Shown piece after piece: positions 26,350-34,549 of a stretch of DNA of 57,141 nt. Source of the DNA: an uncultured Clostridia bacterium (GTDB lineage Bacteria; Bacillota; Clostridia; Christensenellales; Borkfalkiaceae). Position 1 is the first letter of the stretch; the number at the start of each line of letters is the position of its first letter. The stretch lies in assembly GCA_944367565.1 (NCBI GenBank), contig CALVWR010000012.1:1-57141 (forward strand), in the 5' to 3' direction. A program made the translations under genes and the position numbers. The notes under the pieces are model-generated. The model saw only the letters and a list, made by a program, of their open reading frames with translations, ran no database searches and was not told the DNA's origin.

Positions 26350-27732
26350 ATGACTTTGACGAAACAAAAAATAAACGATACCGTTTCTCTGTTTCTCAAC
26401 TCGGATACGTTTATATTTTTTTATTCCGTTTTCGTTCTCGGCGTTTCTTTTCTCGATTGTAACGGAATCATCCTTTCCGTTATCCTTCTCGCCTGCGCGC
26501 TGATTTTCTTTACGCAAAAAAATCTGAAACCGCTCTTCGTACCCCTTACGTTGAGCTATTTTTCTATCCGCTTTATCGAAGGAAAATTTGTCTTCGACTG
26601 GTTTTTCTTCTTTTCGGCGGCGATTTTTCTCCTCTCGATCATCTGGTATATTGCAAGAAACAAGCCGTCTTTCCGCCCTACGGGAAATCTGAAGGCAATC
26701 TTTCCTTACGCCGCGGCTTATGTGCTTGCCGGCAGCTTTGCCGCCGACTATTTTACCGATAAACTGTTCTATGAACAGCTCTCCATGCTCGCGTTGCTGG
26801 TTCCTTCTCTGGCATTTTTCGTTCTTCTTGCCGCAAACAGCTTTTTCGATCATCCGGAATACGTTTTTAAAATCCTCTTTGCCATGGGAGCGGTCGTTTC
26901 GCTGCAGATGTTTCTTACCGCCGCAACGACGGAACATTTCTGGGATACCGTTTTCGTCGAGGATACCGTCACTCTCAACTGGGGCGTTTATAACGGTATC
27001 GTCACCGCGCTCCTGTTTTCCGTGCCCGCCTGCTTCTATCTGGCGGCAAAACATATCCGCGTATGCTTTTTGTTTGTCACTGCGGGGTTCCTTTTTACCC
27101 TTGCAGGCTTTTTTACCGCGTCGCGCGCATCGGCTTTTACGCTTGCGCCGTTACTGCTGCTTTGCTTTTTTGCCGCGCTCTTTGCAACGGAAAAAAAAGA
27201 CAGAATCAAAATCGTTTTCTCGTTTCTCGTCTGCTTTGCGGCGGCGATCGTGGGAATCGCCGTGTTCTCGATGACCTTCCGCTCCCTCGTCAACGACCTC
27301 ATCGGCGCGCTCACGGTCGGCGGATTCAACCTCGGCAGGGATAAAGTCTGGGCTGAAAGCATCCGCTTCTTTCTCGAAAACCCCCTCTTCGGTCTCGGAC
27401 TTATGCATCATCACGACGTACAGCAAGGCGGCGTCGTTTACGGCTTTTGGCTCAGTCACAACAGCATTTATCAGGCTTTTTCCAGTCTCGGTCTTTTCGG
27501 TTTCATCACCTTGATGATCCATAATATCTACAAATATAAAACCTTTCTGAAAGCCGACTTGTTTTCGTTCTTCGGACTGATCGCCCTCATCGGAACGGAA
27601 CTCTACGGTCTGATCGATTGCCTTATGCCCGCTCCGTATTACGTCTTTCCCCTTCTCCTCCTGATTTTTTCGGCGGATCGGGTCAACCTGCAGAACGAGA
27701 AAAAACTTCCTTTGAAAAAAACGTTCCGTTGA
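26350..27732 (+). CDS. O-antigen ligase / Wzy polymerase-like multispanning membrane protein
   Basis: 460 aa with about 11-12 hydrophobic helices. The Wzy_C-type signature lies in the large loop and following helix (NPLFGLGLMHHHDVQQGGVVYGFWLSHNSIYQAFSSLGLFGFITL, quoted only as a region at about 345-390; key residues are the G-x-G before HHH and H in LSHNS). Such proteins join polysaccharide chains to a lipid or protein carrier at the outer face of the membrane. No other polysaccharide genes are adjacent, so the glycan is unknown. GAGG lies 5 nt before the ATG. Confidence 0.75.
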   Translation: MTLTKQKINDTVSLFLNSDTFIFFYSVFVLGVSFLDCNGIILSVILLACALIFFTQKNLKPLFVPLTLSYFSIRFIEGKFVFDWFFFFSAAIFLLSIIWYIARNKPSFRPTGNLKAIFPYAAAYVLAGSFAADYFTDKLFYEQLSMLALLVPSLAFFVLLAANSFFDHPEYVFKILFAMGAVVSLQMFLTAATTEHFWDTVFVEDTVTLNWGVYNGIVTALLFSVPACFYLAAKHIRVCFLFVTAGFLFTLAGFFTASRASAFTLAPLLLLCFFAALFATEKKDRIKIVFSFLVCFAAAIVGIAVFSMTFRSLVNDLIGALTVGGFNLGRDKVWAESIRFFLENPLFGLGLMHHHDVQQGGVVYGFWLSHNSIYQAFSSLGLFGFITLMIHNIYKYKTFLKADLFSFFGLIALIGTELYGLIDCLMPAPYYVFPLLLLIFSADRVNLQNEKKLPLKKTFR

Positions 27733-27758
27733 TCCGCATTATAGCGGTAATTTTGTAA

Positions 27759-27806
27759 AAAATGCGTCCGTCCCGCGCCGGTTGCAGCGCGGGACGGACG
27801 CATTTT
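27759..27806. terminator. Bidirectional terminator between convergent genes
   Basis: A perfect 20-bp stem, 27759-27778 with 27787-27806, closed by an 8-nt loop and flanked by A4 and T4. It lies between the ends of the ligase-like gene and the DUF1667 gene. Confidence 0.85.
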
Positions 27807-27822
27807 CTGTTCCGGATCTCGC

Positions 27823-28170
27823 TTATTCCTTTTGTTCGTAAGGCGCGGTTGCGATCACGTTCGCCCCTTCGCCATCCACATCTTCGATCACGACGTCACC
27901 GATCGCCACGCTTTTCGTGACGCGGGCTTTTCTGATCTTTTCCATCAGGCTGAACAACTCGGATTTCCTGACGGGACGATCGGTCTTGACCGGAACCATC
28001 GCCCCCTTTGCACGCACGGTGCTCGTCAGAATCCGACGCGGCTCGATCAGTTCCGTCTCGGCGTACTTTTTCCCTTTCGGACAAAAATTCCCCGAAACGC
28101 GCACGCCCTCTTGAGTCTTTTGCGCAATCAGCAAACACCCCCTCGGACATTCGATACAGACAAGTTCCAT
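27823..28170 (-). CDS. DUF1667 cysteine-cluster protein
   Basis: 115 aa. The N-terminal cysteines C5, C8, C12 and C30 (CIECPRGC...CPKG) are arranged as in proteins that bind an iron-sulfur cluster or zinc. The C-terminal part (VRKSELFSLMEKIRK) is typical of DUF1667. The family is nearly always encoded after the two flavoprotein genes found here, and probably serves as an electron-transfer subunit. Its ATG overlaps the stop of the preceding gene by 1 nt. Confidence 0.88.
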   Translation of the reverse strand: MELVCIECPRGCLLIAQKTQEGVRVSGNFCPKGKKYAETELIEPRRILTSTVRAKGAMVPVKTDRPVRKSELFSLMEKIRKARVTKSVAIGDVVIEDVDGEGANVIATAPYEQKE

Positions 28171-29414
28171 TATCGCTCACCTCCCGTAACGCTGATCTTT
28201 ATAAATTCCGCCTTGCCGATCTCCTCCGCCGTAAGCGTTATGCTCTCCATCTCTCCCGGCGCAACCCCGATCTTTTTCCAACTTTTCGTCTCTTTTCCCG
28301 TTTCCGCAACGATCCTTGCGTTCCGCATCACGTTTTGCACGCGGAAATACAGCTTCTGCGGTCTGTTCCGATTCCGATCGATCTTCTGCGGCAGAATATA
28401 CGACACGTTCTCTCCGCTCTCGCTGCTTATATAATCTTTCTTTCTCGGTCCGTTCTTTACGTATTCCGCCGCCGCTCTCCCCGCCGTCTCCGCTTCCTCC
28501 GATACGAAATCCACCAGATCGTGCACGTGCAGCGCGTTCCCGCATGCGTAAATCCCTTCTTGTTCCGTTTCCCGATCTCCGTCGACTGTTGCGCCTTTCG
28601 TTCTCGGATCCAATAAAATCCCCGCGCCTTTCGTCAGTTCGTTTTCCGGAATCAATCCCACCGAAAACAATACCGTATCACAGTCAAAATGCTTCTCCGT
28701 CCCCGGAATCGGGCGCTTGTTTTGATCGACTTCTGCGAGCGTCACCCCGCTTACCCGTCCTTCCCCTTCGATTTCCACCACCGTATGGCTTAAATACAGC
28801 GGTATCCCGAAATCGTTCAGACACTGCGCGATGTTCCTCCTGAGTCCGCCGGAATACGGCATGATCTCGCTGACGCACAGCACTTTCGCCCCTTCCAGCG
28901 TCAGCCGCCGCGCCATGATCAGCCCGATATCCCCCGACCCGAGAATCACCACCCTTTTCCCGGGCAGCACTCCCATTACGTTCACATACTTCTGCGCCGT
29001 CCCCGCACTGAACAGCCCCGCAGGTCGGCTCCCTGCTATATTCAGCGCGCCCTTGCTCCGCTCCCTGCATCCCATCGCCAGGATCACCGCTTTCGCTTCC
29101 GCCGTGAAAATTCCGTTTTTATTCATGCACGTCACTTTTTTATCGGCGGCAAGCCCGATCGCAAATGTTTCCGTCATGATCTCGATCTTGCGCTTTTCCG
29201 CCTCGCTCAGAAATCTGTGCGCATATTCCGGCCCCGTCATGTTCTCCTGAAACCGCGTCAGTCCGAACCCGTTATGGATGCATTGTTTCAAAACTCCCCC
29301 CGCCATACTCTCGCGCTCGATCACCAGCACGTTTTTACATCCTGCGTCGTATGCGGCGATCGCCGCCGCCAATCCTGCCGGTCCGCCCCCGATCACGACG
29401 ATATCTTTCTTCAT
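28170..29414 (-). CDS. FAD/NAD-dependent oxidoreductase (GlpA partner)
   Basis: 414 aa. The FAD-binding Rossmann motif GGGPAG is at about 9-14, a second dinucleotide-binding motif VILGSGDIGLIMARRL lies mid-protein, and the late FAD contact is GIYACGNALHVHDLVD. It resembles the reductase subunit next to GlpA-like dehydrogenases and is expected to pass electrons to or from NAD. The start at 29414 overlaps the stop of the upstream gene by 4 nt (ATGA); the longer frame is a reading of that gene. Confidence 0.88.
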   Translation of the reverse strand: MKKDIVVIGGGPAGLAAAIAAYDAGCKNVLVIERESMAGGVLKQCIHNGFGLTRFQENMTGPEYAHRFLSEAEKRKIEIMTETFAIGLAADKKVTCMNKNGIFTAEAKAVILAMGCRERSKGALNIAGSRPAGLFSAGTAQKYVNVMGVLPGKRVVILGSGDIGLIMARRLTLEGAKVLCVSEIMPYSGGLRRNIAQCLNDFGIPLYLSHTVVEIEGEGRVSGVTLAEVDQNKRPIPGTEKHFDCDTVLFSVGLIPENELTKGAGILLDPRTKGATVDGDRETEQEGIYACGNALHVHDLVDFVSEEAETAGRAAAEYVKNGPRKKDYISSESGENVSYILPQKIDRNRNRPQKLYFRVQNVMRNARIVAETGKETKSWKKIGVAPGEMESITLTAEEIGKAEFIKISVTGGER

Positions 29415-30832
29415 ATCTCGCCCCCCGTAACAATCTCGGATCCCTTCCCGTTCTTCGTCACTTCGCCGAGTCCGATGCCGTATTCCCGCGCAATCGCTTC
29501 CAGGACGGAAGGCTGACAGAATCCGCCCTGACAACGTCCCATTCCCGCTCGTGTGCGCAGCTTGATTCCGTCCACCGTGCGCGCCGGCGGATTCTCCGTC
29601 ATCGCCCTGCGGATCTCGCCGAGCGTCACGCTCTCGCACCGACAAACGATCTGCCCGTATTCCGGATCCTTCCCGATAATCCCGTTCTTCTGCTCCGCCG
29701 CAAGTTTCCTGAAATACGAAAACGGCTTTCTGTACGGATTGAAATTCTTCCGCTTCGCCGCACCGAACCGCTTCGCCGTCATTTCCGCAATCCGTTTCCC
29801 GATCGCCGGCGACGACGTCAGTCCCGGTGACTCGATGCCCGCCGCGTGAAACAGATTTCCCGCCTTGCTCTCTTCCAGAATAAAATCATGCCGATCGCTG
29901 TACGCACGCACTCCCGCAAACGAAGTGATCGTCTTCCCGTACGGGATGTTTTCGCATAATCTGTCCGCCTTCTTTTCAATCTCTTCAAACGCACCCCTGC
30001 GGATCGCCGTGGAAAACGTTTGCTCTTCCACGGAAGTCGGACCGATCAGGATATTCCCGTCCGCCGTGGGCGTGATCAGGACGCCCTTTCCCGCCGCCGT
30101 GGGCACCGCAAAAATCGTACTCTTCACAAACCCTTCCGAGGAAGAATCGAGGAGAATGTATTCGCCTTTCCTCGCGCCGATGCGAAACGATTCGTCGCCG
30201 AACAGCCGCGCAATCGCTTCCGCTCCGGATCCCGCGCAGTTGATGGCATATTTCGCCTCCACCCTTCTGCCGTCCGACGCCGTCAGAACCACGGCGTCCC
30301 CGTTCTCCGCCGCTTCGACCGCAAAGTCCGTGTACAGCGCAACGCCGTTATCCATCGCGTTCCCCATCGCCGCAATCGTCAGCTCGAACGGACAAACGAT
30401 CCCGCCCGTCGGCGCGTAAAGCGCACCCTGCGCGTTCCTTTTGATGTTCGGCTCTCTTTCAATCAGTTCTTCGCGGCTTAAAATTCTTAATCCTTCCACA
30501 CCGTTTTCCTGTCCACGTTTAAGCAGCGCGTCGAGAATTTGCATTTCCTCCGCACCGAACGCCGCCACCAACGAACCGTTCCTCCGATAATCCACCCCCA
30601 ATTCGTCGCAGACGGCGTACATCATCCGATTGCCCGCCACATTGTACTTCGCTTTCAACGTCCCGGGCGCCGCATCGAATCCCGCGTGCACAATCCCGCT
30701 GTTCGCCCGACTCGCGCCGCTGCATACGTCCGCTCCCTTTTCCAGCACGACGACATCCAGTTCGTAACGGGACAATTCCCTCGCAACCATCGCACCGATA
30801 CATCCGGCGCCTATTACCGCCACGTCAAACAT
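29411..30832 (-). CDS. GlpA-like glycerol-3-phosphate dehydrogenase with BFD [2Fe-2S] domain
   Basis: 473 aa. N-terminal FAD motif GAGCIG (8-13), a DAO-type substrate domain, and a C-terminal bacterioferritin-associated-ferredoxin-like domain with four cysteines (VCRCESVTLGE...GRCQGGFCQP). With the next two genes it forms the three-gene set common in Clostridia (GlpA-like, FAD oxidoreductase, DUF1667). Glycerol-3-phosphate is the usual substrate, but no glycerol kinase or facilitator is nearby. It starts 15 nt after the mgtC-like gene and may share its transcript. Confidence 0.88.
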   Translation of the reverse strand: MFDVAVIGAGCIGAMVARELSRYELDVVVLEKGADVCSGASRANSGIVHAGFDAAPGTLKAKYNVAGNRMMYAVCDELGVDYRRNGSLVAAFGAEEMQILDALLKRGQENGVEGLRILSREELIEREPNIKRNAQGALYAPTGGIVCPFELTIAAMGNAMDNGVALYTDFAVEAAENGDAVVLTASDGRRVEAKYAINCAGSGAEAIARLFGDESFRIGARKGEYILLDSSSEGFVKSTIFAVPTAAGKGVLITPTADGNILIGPTSVEEQTFSTAIRRGAFEEIEKKADRLCENIPYGKTITSFAGVRAYSDRHDFILEESKAGNLFHAAGIESPGLTSSPAIGKRIAEMTAKRFGAAKRKNFNPYRKPFSYFRKLAAEQKNGIIGKDPEYGQIVCRCESVTLGEIRRAMTENPPARTVDGIKLRTRAGMGRCQGGFCQPSVLEAIAREYGIGLGEVTKNGKGSEIVTGGEI

Positions 30833-30847
30833 CTTTCTCTCCCTTCT

Positions 30848-31504
30848 TCATTCGTCGCCGCATCTTTCGATCGATCGGATGTACGGATACTCTTTCAGTA
30901 TATCCGTAATGTATTTCGCGGAAAAAATCCTGTCGGTCATGATCGTCACGTCGCACAGCAACTGTCCGTCTTCCCTCGTCGTCTGAATCCGCTCAAACCG
31001 ATCCGTCGCAAATAAAGACTTCACTTCCTCGCTCTCGTTCTCATCCTGTACAAAACGTACCCGCAAACGCCAATACGTCTTCGTCCTGAATAATCTGCAC
31101 GGCATATGCATGATGCACTGTGCCGTGATCAGCAGAATCGTGCTCCCGACCGCCACAATATACAGTCCGCTTCCCACCGCCATTCCCACGCCCGCCGTCG
31201 CCCAGACGCCTGCCGCCGTGGTCAATCCGTAAATCGCCATCTTTCGGTAGATAATCATCCCTGCCCCGATAAATCCTATCCCCGAAACGATCTGCGCCGC
31301 CACACGCGACGCATCATACTCCATTACGTCCGAAAAGCCGTATTTGGATACGATCATGATCAGCGATGCGCCGGCACAGACAATCGTATGCGTCCTAATT
31401 CCCGCTTCCTTAAAACGCATCTTCCTCTCAAATCCGATGCAAAACCCCAACATTACGCCCAGCAAAATACGCAAAAGAAATATCAGTTCGCTTGACCAGT
31501 CCAT
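30848..31504 (-). CDS. MgtC/SapB family membrane protein
   Basis: 218 aa. Four to five transmembrane helices in the N-terminal 140 residues carry the family motif GFERKMRFKEAGIRTHTIVCAGASLIMIVS and GIGFIGAGMI. A soluble ACT-like C-terminal domain follows (RVRFVQDENES...). MgtC proteins are linked to growth in low magnesium and to ATP synthase control in some bacteria. GGAGGG precedes the ATG. The 175-nt leader contains a terminator with a competing hairpin, so expression is probably regulated by attenuation. Confidence 0.88.
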   Translation of the reverse strand: MDWSSELIFLLRILLGVMLGFCIGFERKMRFKEAGIRTHTIVCAGASLIMIVSKYGFSDVMEYDASRVAAQIVSGIGFIGAGMIIYRKMAIYGLTTAAGVWATAGVGMAVGSGLYIVAVGSTILLITAQCIMHMPCRLFRTKTYWRLRVRFVQDENESEEVKSLFATDRFERIQTTREDGQLLCDVTIMTDRIFSAKYITDILKEYPYIRSIERCGDE

Positions 31505-31520
31505 TTTTCCCTCCGAATTT

Positions 31521-31620
31521 AAAATAAAAAAACTCCCGAACTCCGTTTTCGTTGCGAATTCTTTCGGGACGATTTTCCGCTTCCGACTTAATCCGGCATT
31601 GTATTGAACAACCCGAAAAA
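31521..31620 (-). promoter_or_regulatory. Candidate attenuator leader of the mgtC-like gene
   Basis: Read on the minus strand, TTTTTCGGG (31612-31620), CCCGAAAGA (31560-31568) and TTCGGGA (31534-31540, followed by GTTTTTTTATTTT) are arranged so that the middle element can pair with either neighbour. Pairing with the last gives a terminator (7-bp stem); pairing with the first gives about 9 bp and would prevent it. The M-box magnesium riboswitch consensus was not recognised. Confidence 0.5.
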
Positions 31621-31686
31621 TAAATTTAAATAAAATCCCGTTGCGCGTGTATCGATTATACCATCCGATAAGATTTGGATGCTATT

Positions 31687-31715
31687 ATAATAATACACTT
31701 GACCCGTTTTGTCAA
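31687..31715 (-). promoter_or_regulatory. Sigma-A promoter of the mgtC-like operon
   Basis: On the minus strand, TTGACA (31710-31715), 17 bp, TATTAT (31687-31692). A TATAAT overlaps nearby at a poorer spacing. Confidence 0.65.
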
Positions 31716-31864
31716 TACATTTTCTTTTTTTCTCTGTTCGGAACTCGTATTTCCCGTTCCGCCCGGACTACTCCCCGCCGTAAACTCATCCCCGAAAAAG
31801 GACTCGCATCTTTCTTGCCGTGGCGTTTTGGATTCTGAAGAAAACGTCTTTTTTTATTCTCGCA

Positions 31865-31916
31865 TGAAAAATACGCGCTCCGCCGCGACGCAATGTTGCG
31901 TCGCGGCGGAGCGCGT
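31865..31916 (-). terminator. Terminator of ssrA
   Basis: A perfect inverted repeat of 21 bp per arm (31873-31893 and 31896-31916), followed on the minus strand by ATTTTT. It lies 4 nt after the encoded CCA end of tmRNA. Confidence 0.85.
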
Positions 31917-31920
31917 TTCC

Positions 31921-32272
31921 TGGTGGACCGCACGGGTACCGCCCCCGTGTCTTGAAAGTTTCAACCCCGCTTTCTACATACTTATTCCGCCTTTATTCTC
32001 CGCCCCCGGCTTTCGACGGACGAACCGCCGGGGGAATATGCCGCTCTTTACGAAACGTACGCCGCGGCAAAAGCGTCCGTCCCGTTCCCTATTCTGCATT
32101 TGATGCCCGACACCCGCCGATAGGTAACCGATGCCGGACAACGCTTAATTAAGCAGCGTATGCCAATTCGTTGTTAGAATCTGCATTTAAATTTAAGTTT
32201 CCGTTTTTACGCAGACGAGCCTGCGGTATGCTTGCGGGCGCCTCCCCTCCCAATCGAATCTTCCAGCGGCCC
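31921..32272 (-). ncRNA. ssrA: tmRNA (transfer-messenger RNA)
   Basis: Rescues stalled ribosomes with SmpB. About 352 nt. The 5' end GGGCCGC (to 32272) pairs with GCGGTCC ahead of the encoded ACCA end at 31921, making the 7-bp acceptor stem with one G-U pair. The D-arm analogue UGGAAGAUUCGAUUGGG follows the 5' end, and GUAUGUAGA lies before the T-arm. The tag frame at 32149-32184 reads ADSNNELAYAA then TAA TTAA, with GCA as the likely resume codon. Odd point: the T-stem ACGGG/CCCGT encloses the loop GGCGGTA, which lacks the usual TTCRA. A promoter and terminator flank it. It is separated from smpB by metA and metY. Confidence 0.93.
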
Positions 32273-32302
32273 GTTTCGCCGCCCCGATCCGGAGCAGCTT
32301 TT

Positions 32303-32331
32303 ATTCTAATCCCGATTCTTTCTTTTGTCAA
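32303..32331 (-). promoter_or_regulatory. Sigma-A promoter of ssrA
   Basis: On the minus strand, TTGACA (32326-32331), 17 bp, TAGAAT (32303-32308). About 24 nt of 5' leader would be removed by RNase P at the GGGCCGC end. The -35 lies just after the metA stop codon. Confidence 0.8.
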
Positions 32332-32338
32332 CCGTTTC

Positions 32339-33262
32339 TCACTTGTCGTTGAGATTGTACGGCGTGATCTGATAAACATAATAGTTCAGCCAGTTCACAT
32401 AAATGAGGTTTGCCGTACTCGCCCAGCTCATGTTGATTTTTCCCTTGCCTTTCTTATACCCGTTCACATAATAATTGACCGGTTCTTCCACGTTGTTCAT
32501 GCCTTTTGCCAGATCGCGCTCATACTCCGTCTGTAACGTTTCTCTGTCATATTCGGCATGTCCCGTGATAAAGAAAAACTTGTTGTTCCTCGACTTGATG
32601 ATCGACGCGCCGGCCTCCTTTGATGACGCCAGCAACTGCAACTCCTTGACGGAACGCACGTCTTCCTCATCGATCGTCGTGTGGCGGGAATGCGGCATAT
32701 TGAATTCGTCGTCCATCCCCTTGAGAAGCCGCTCGTACTGCACGAGCCGCCTGTGCTTGAATACGCCGAACAGTTTCTTTTCCAGCAGCCTTTTTTTGAT
32801 TCCGTAATAATAATACAACGCCGCCTGCGCTCCCCAGCATATGAAAATCGTACTCGTCACGTTGTTGCGCGCAAATTCGAAAATTTCCTCCAGCTCCGGC
32901 CAGTATTTCACTTCTTCAAACTCCATCGTCTCCACCGGCGCCCCCGTTACGATCAGCCCGTCAAACCGACGGTTCTTCACTTCTCCGAAGGGCTTGTAAA
33001 AGCGGTTGAGATGTTCGATGGGCGTATGCTTCCCCGTATATGTCTGCGTGCTGACCAGCGTTATATTGATCTGCAACGGCGAATTCGACAACAAACGCAT
33101 CAGCTGCGTTTCCGTTACGATCTTCGTCGGCATCAGATTCACGATTGCGATTTCGATCGGTCGGATATCCTGCTCCGCCGCCCGCTTTTCCGTCATGACG
33201 AAAATCTTTTCATCTACCAACGTCTTATATGCGGGAATCTCTTTCGGGATTACAATCGGCAT
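32339..33262 (-). CDS. metA: Homoserine O-acetyltransferase (MetA type)
   Basis: 307 aa. Acylates homoserine in methionine synthesis. The catalytic cysteine is C142 in FICWGAQAAL, with histidine at about 236 (FFITGHAEYD) and its partner Glu two residues later. Residue 111 is Glu (TGAPVETMEF), which in characterised MetA proteins goes with acetyl-CoA use, while Gly at this place goes with succinyl-CoA. This agrees with the adjacent O-acetylhomoserine sulfhydrylase. GGAGG precedes the ATG, which abuts the metY stop. Confidence 0.93.
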   Translation of the reverse strand: MPIVIPKEIPAYKTLVDEKIFVMTEKRAAEQDIRPIEIAIVNLMPTKIVTETQLMRLLSNSPLQINITLVSTQTYTGKHTPIEHLNRFYKPFGEVKNRRFDGLIVTGAPVETMEFEEVKYWPELEEIFEFARNNVTSTIFICWGAQAALYYYYGIKKRLLEKKLFGVFKHRRLVQYERLLKGMDDEFNMPHSRHTTIDEEDVRSVKELQLLASSKEAGASIIKSRNNKFFFITGHAEYDRETLQTEYERDLAKGMNNVEEPVNYYVNGYKKGKGKINMSWASTANLIYVNWLNYYVYQITPYNLNDK

Positions 33263-34549
33263 TTATCTTTCCTCCGCTATTGCTCTGAACGCATGATCGA
33301 TATCCGCAATCAGATCTTCCGCATCCTCCAAACCGCAGGAAAACCGAACCAACTCCGGTGTGATCCCCGCCGCAACAAGTTCCTCGTCGCTCATCTGTCT
33401 GTGCGTCGCGCTCGCCGGATGCAGACAACAGGTGCGCGCATCCGCCACGTGCGTCACGATCGACGCCACTTTCAGATGTTTCATAAACGCTTCCGCCGCT
33501 TTCCTGCCGCCTTTAACCCCGAAACTGACCACGCCGCAGGAACCGTTCGGCAGATATTTCTCGGCAAGTTTGTGATATTTATCGCCCTTTAATCCGCAAT
33601 ATCTTACCCACGATACCCGGGGATGTCCGCTTAAATATTCAGCGACTTTCTGCCCGTTTTCACAATGCTTTTTCATCCGCACGTGCAGACTTTCCAACCC
33701 CAGATTCAGCAAAAACGCGTTCTGCGGAGACTGCATCGACCCGAAATCGCGCATCAGCTGCGCCGTCGCTTTCGTGATGAATGCGCCTTCCTTTCCGAAC
33801 CGTTCCGTATACGTGATGCCGTGATACGACGCGTCCGGCGAACATAACCCCGGAAATTTTTCGGCATATCTGTTCCAATCGAATTTGCCGCTGTCTACGA
33901 TGCAGCCGCCGAGTGCCGCGCCGTGACCGTCCATGTATTTCGTGGTGGAATGCGTCACGATGTCCGCGCCCCATTCAAACGGACGGCAGTTGATCGGCGT
34001 GGCAAACGTGTTGTCTACGATCAAAGGTACGCCGTGCGCGTGCGCCGCCTTCGCAAACCGCTCGATATCCAGTACGGACAACGCGGGATTCGCAATCGTT
34101 TCCCCGAATACCGCCTTCGTGTTCGGACGGAATGCCGCGTTCAGTTCTTCCTCCGTCGCATCCACGGGAACAAACGTAAACTCGATTCCCATTTTTTTCA
34201 TCGTTACGGCAAACAGATTATACGTTCCGCCGTAAATCTCCGCGCTCGCCACCACATGATCGCCGCAGTTCGCAATGTTGAATACCGCATAAAAATTCGC
34301 CGCCTGTCCCGATGAAGTCAGCATCGCCGCCGTTCCGCCTTCCAATTCGCAGATCTTTGCCGCAACGGCATCGTTCGTCGGATTCTGCAAACGCGTGTAA
34401 AAATATCCGCTCGCCTCCAGATCGAACAGCTTGCCCATGTCTTCGCTGGTATCGTATTTGAATGTCGTGCTCTGGATGATGGGGATCTGTCTGGGTTCCC
34501 CGTTCTTCGGACGATATCCGCCCTGTACGCAAATCGTGTCTCGTTTCAT
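33263..34549 (-). CDS. metY: O-acetylhomoserine sulfhydrylase (aminocarboxypropyltransferase)
   Basis: 428-aa PLP enzyme of the Cys/Met metabolism family. Makes homocysteine directly from O-acetylhomoserine and sulfide. The Schiff-base lysine lies in THSTTKYMDGHG (about 210), and the N-terminus shows QSTTFKYDTSED and the family's SGYFYTRLQNPT. The longer length (about 428 against 380-400) favours MetY over MetB/MetC. The ATG abuts the smpB stop, with AAGGAG inside smpB, so it is read from the smpB transcript. No SAM riboswitch or T-box is visible upstream. Confidence 0.94.
   Translation of the reverse strand: MKRDTICVQGGYRPKNGEPRQIPIIQSTTFKYDTSEDMGKLFDLEASGYFYTRLQNPTNDAVAAKICELEGGTAAMLTSSGQAANFYAVFNIANCGDHVVASAEIYGGTYNLFAVTMKKMGIEFTFVPVDATEEELNAAFRPNTKAVFGETIANPALSVLDIERFAKAAHAHGVPLIVDNTFATPINCRPFEWGADIVTHSTTKYMDGHGAALGGCIVDSGKFDWNRYAEKFPGLCSPDASYHGITYTERFGKEGAFITKATAQLMRDFGSMQSPQNAFLLNLGLESLHVRMKKHCENGQKVAEYLSGHPRVSWVRYCGLKGDKYHKLAEKYLPNGSCGVVSFGVKGGRKAAEAFMKHLKVASIVTHVADARTCCLHPASATHRQMSDEELVAAGITPELVRFSCGLEDAEDLIADIDHAFRAIAEER

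Noticed and set aside
31505-31680. M-box magnesium riboswitch in the mgtC leader
   Set aside because: The conserved M-box segments were not recognised; only the terminator and competing hairpin are supported.
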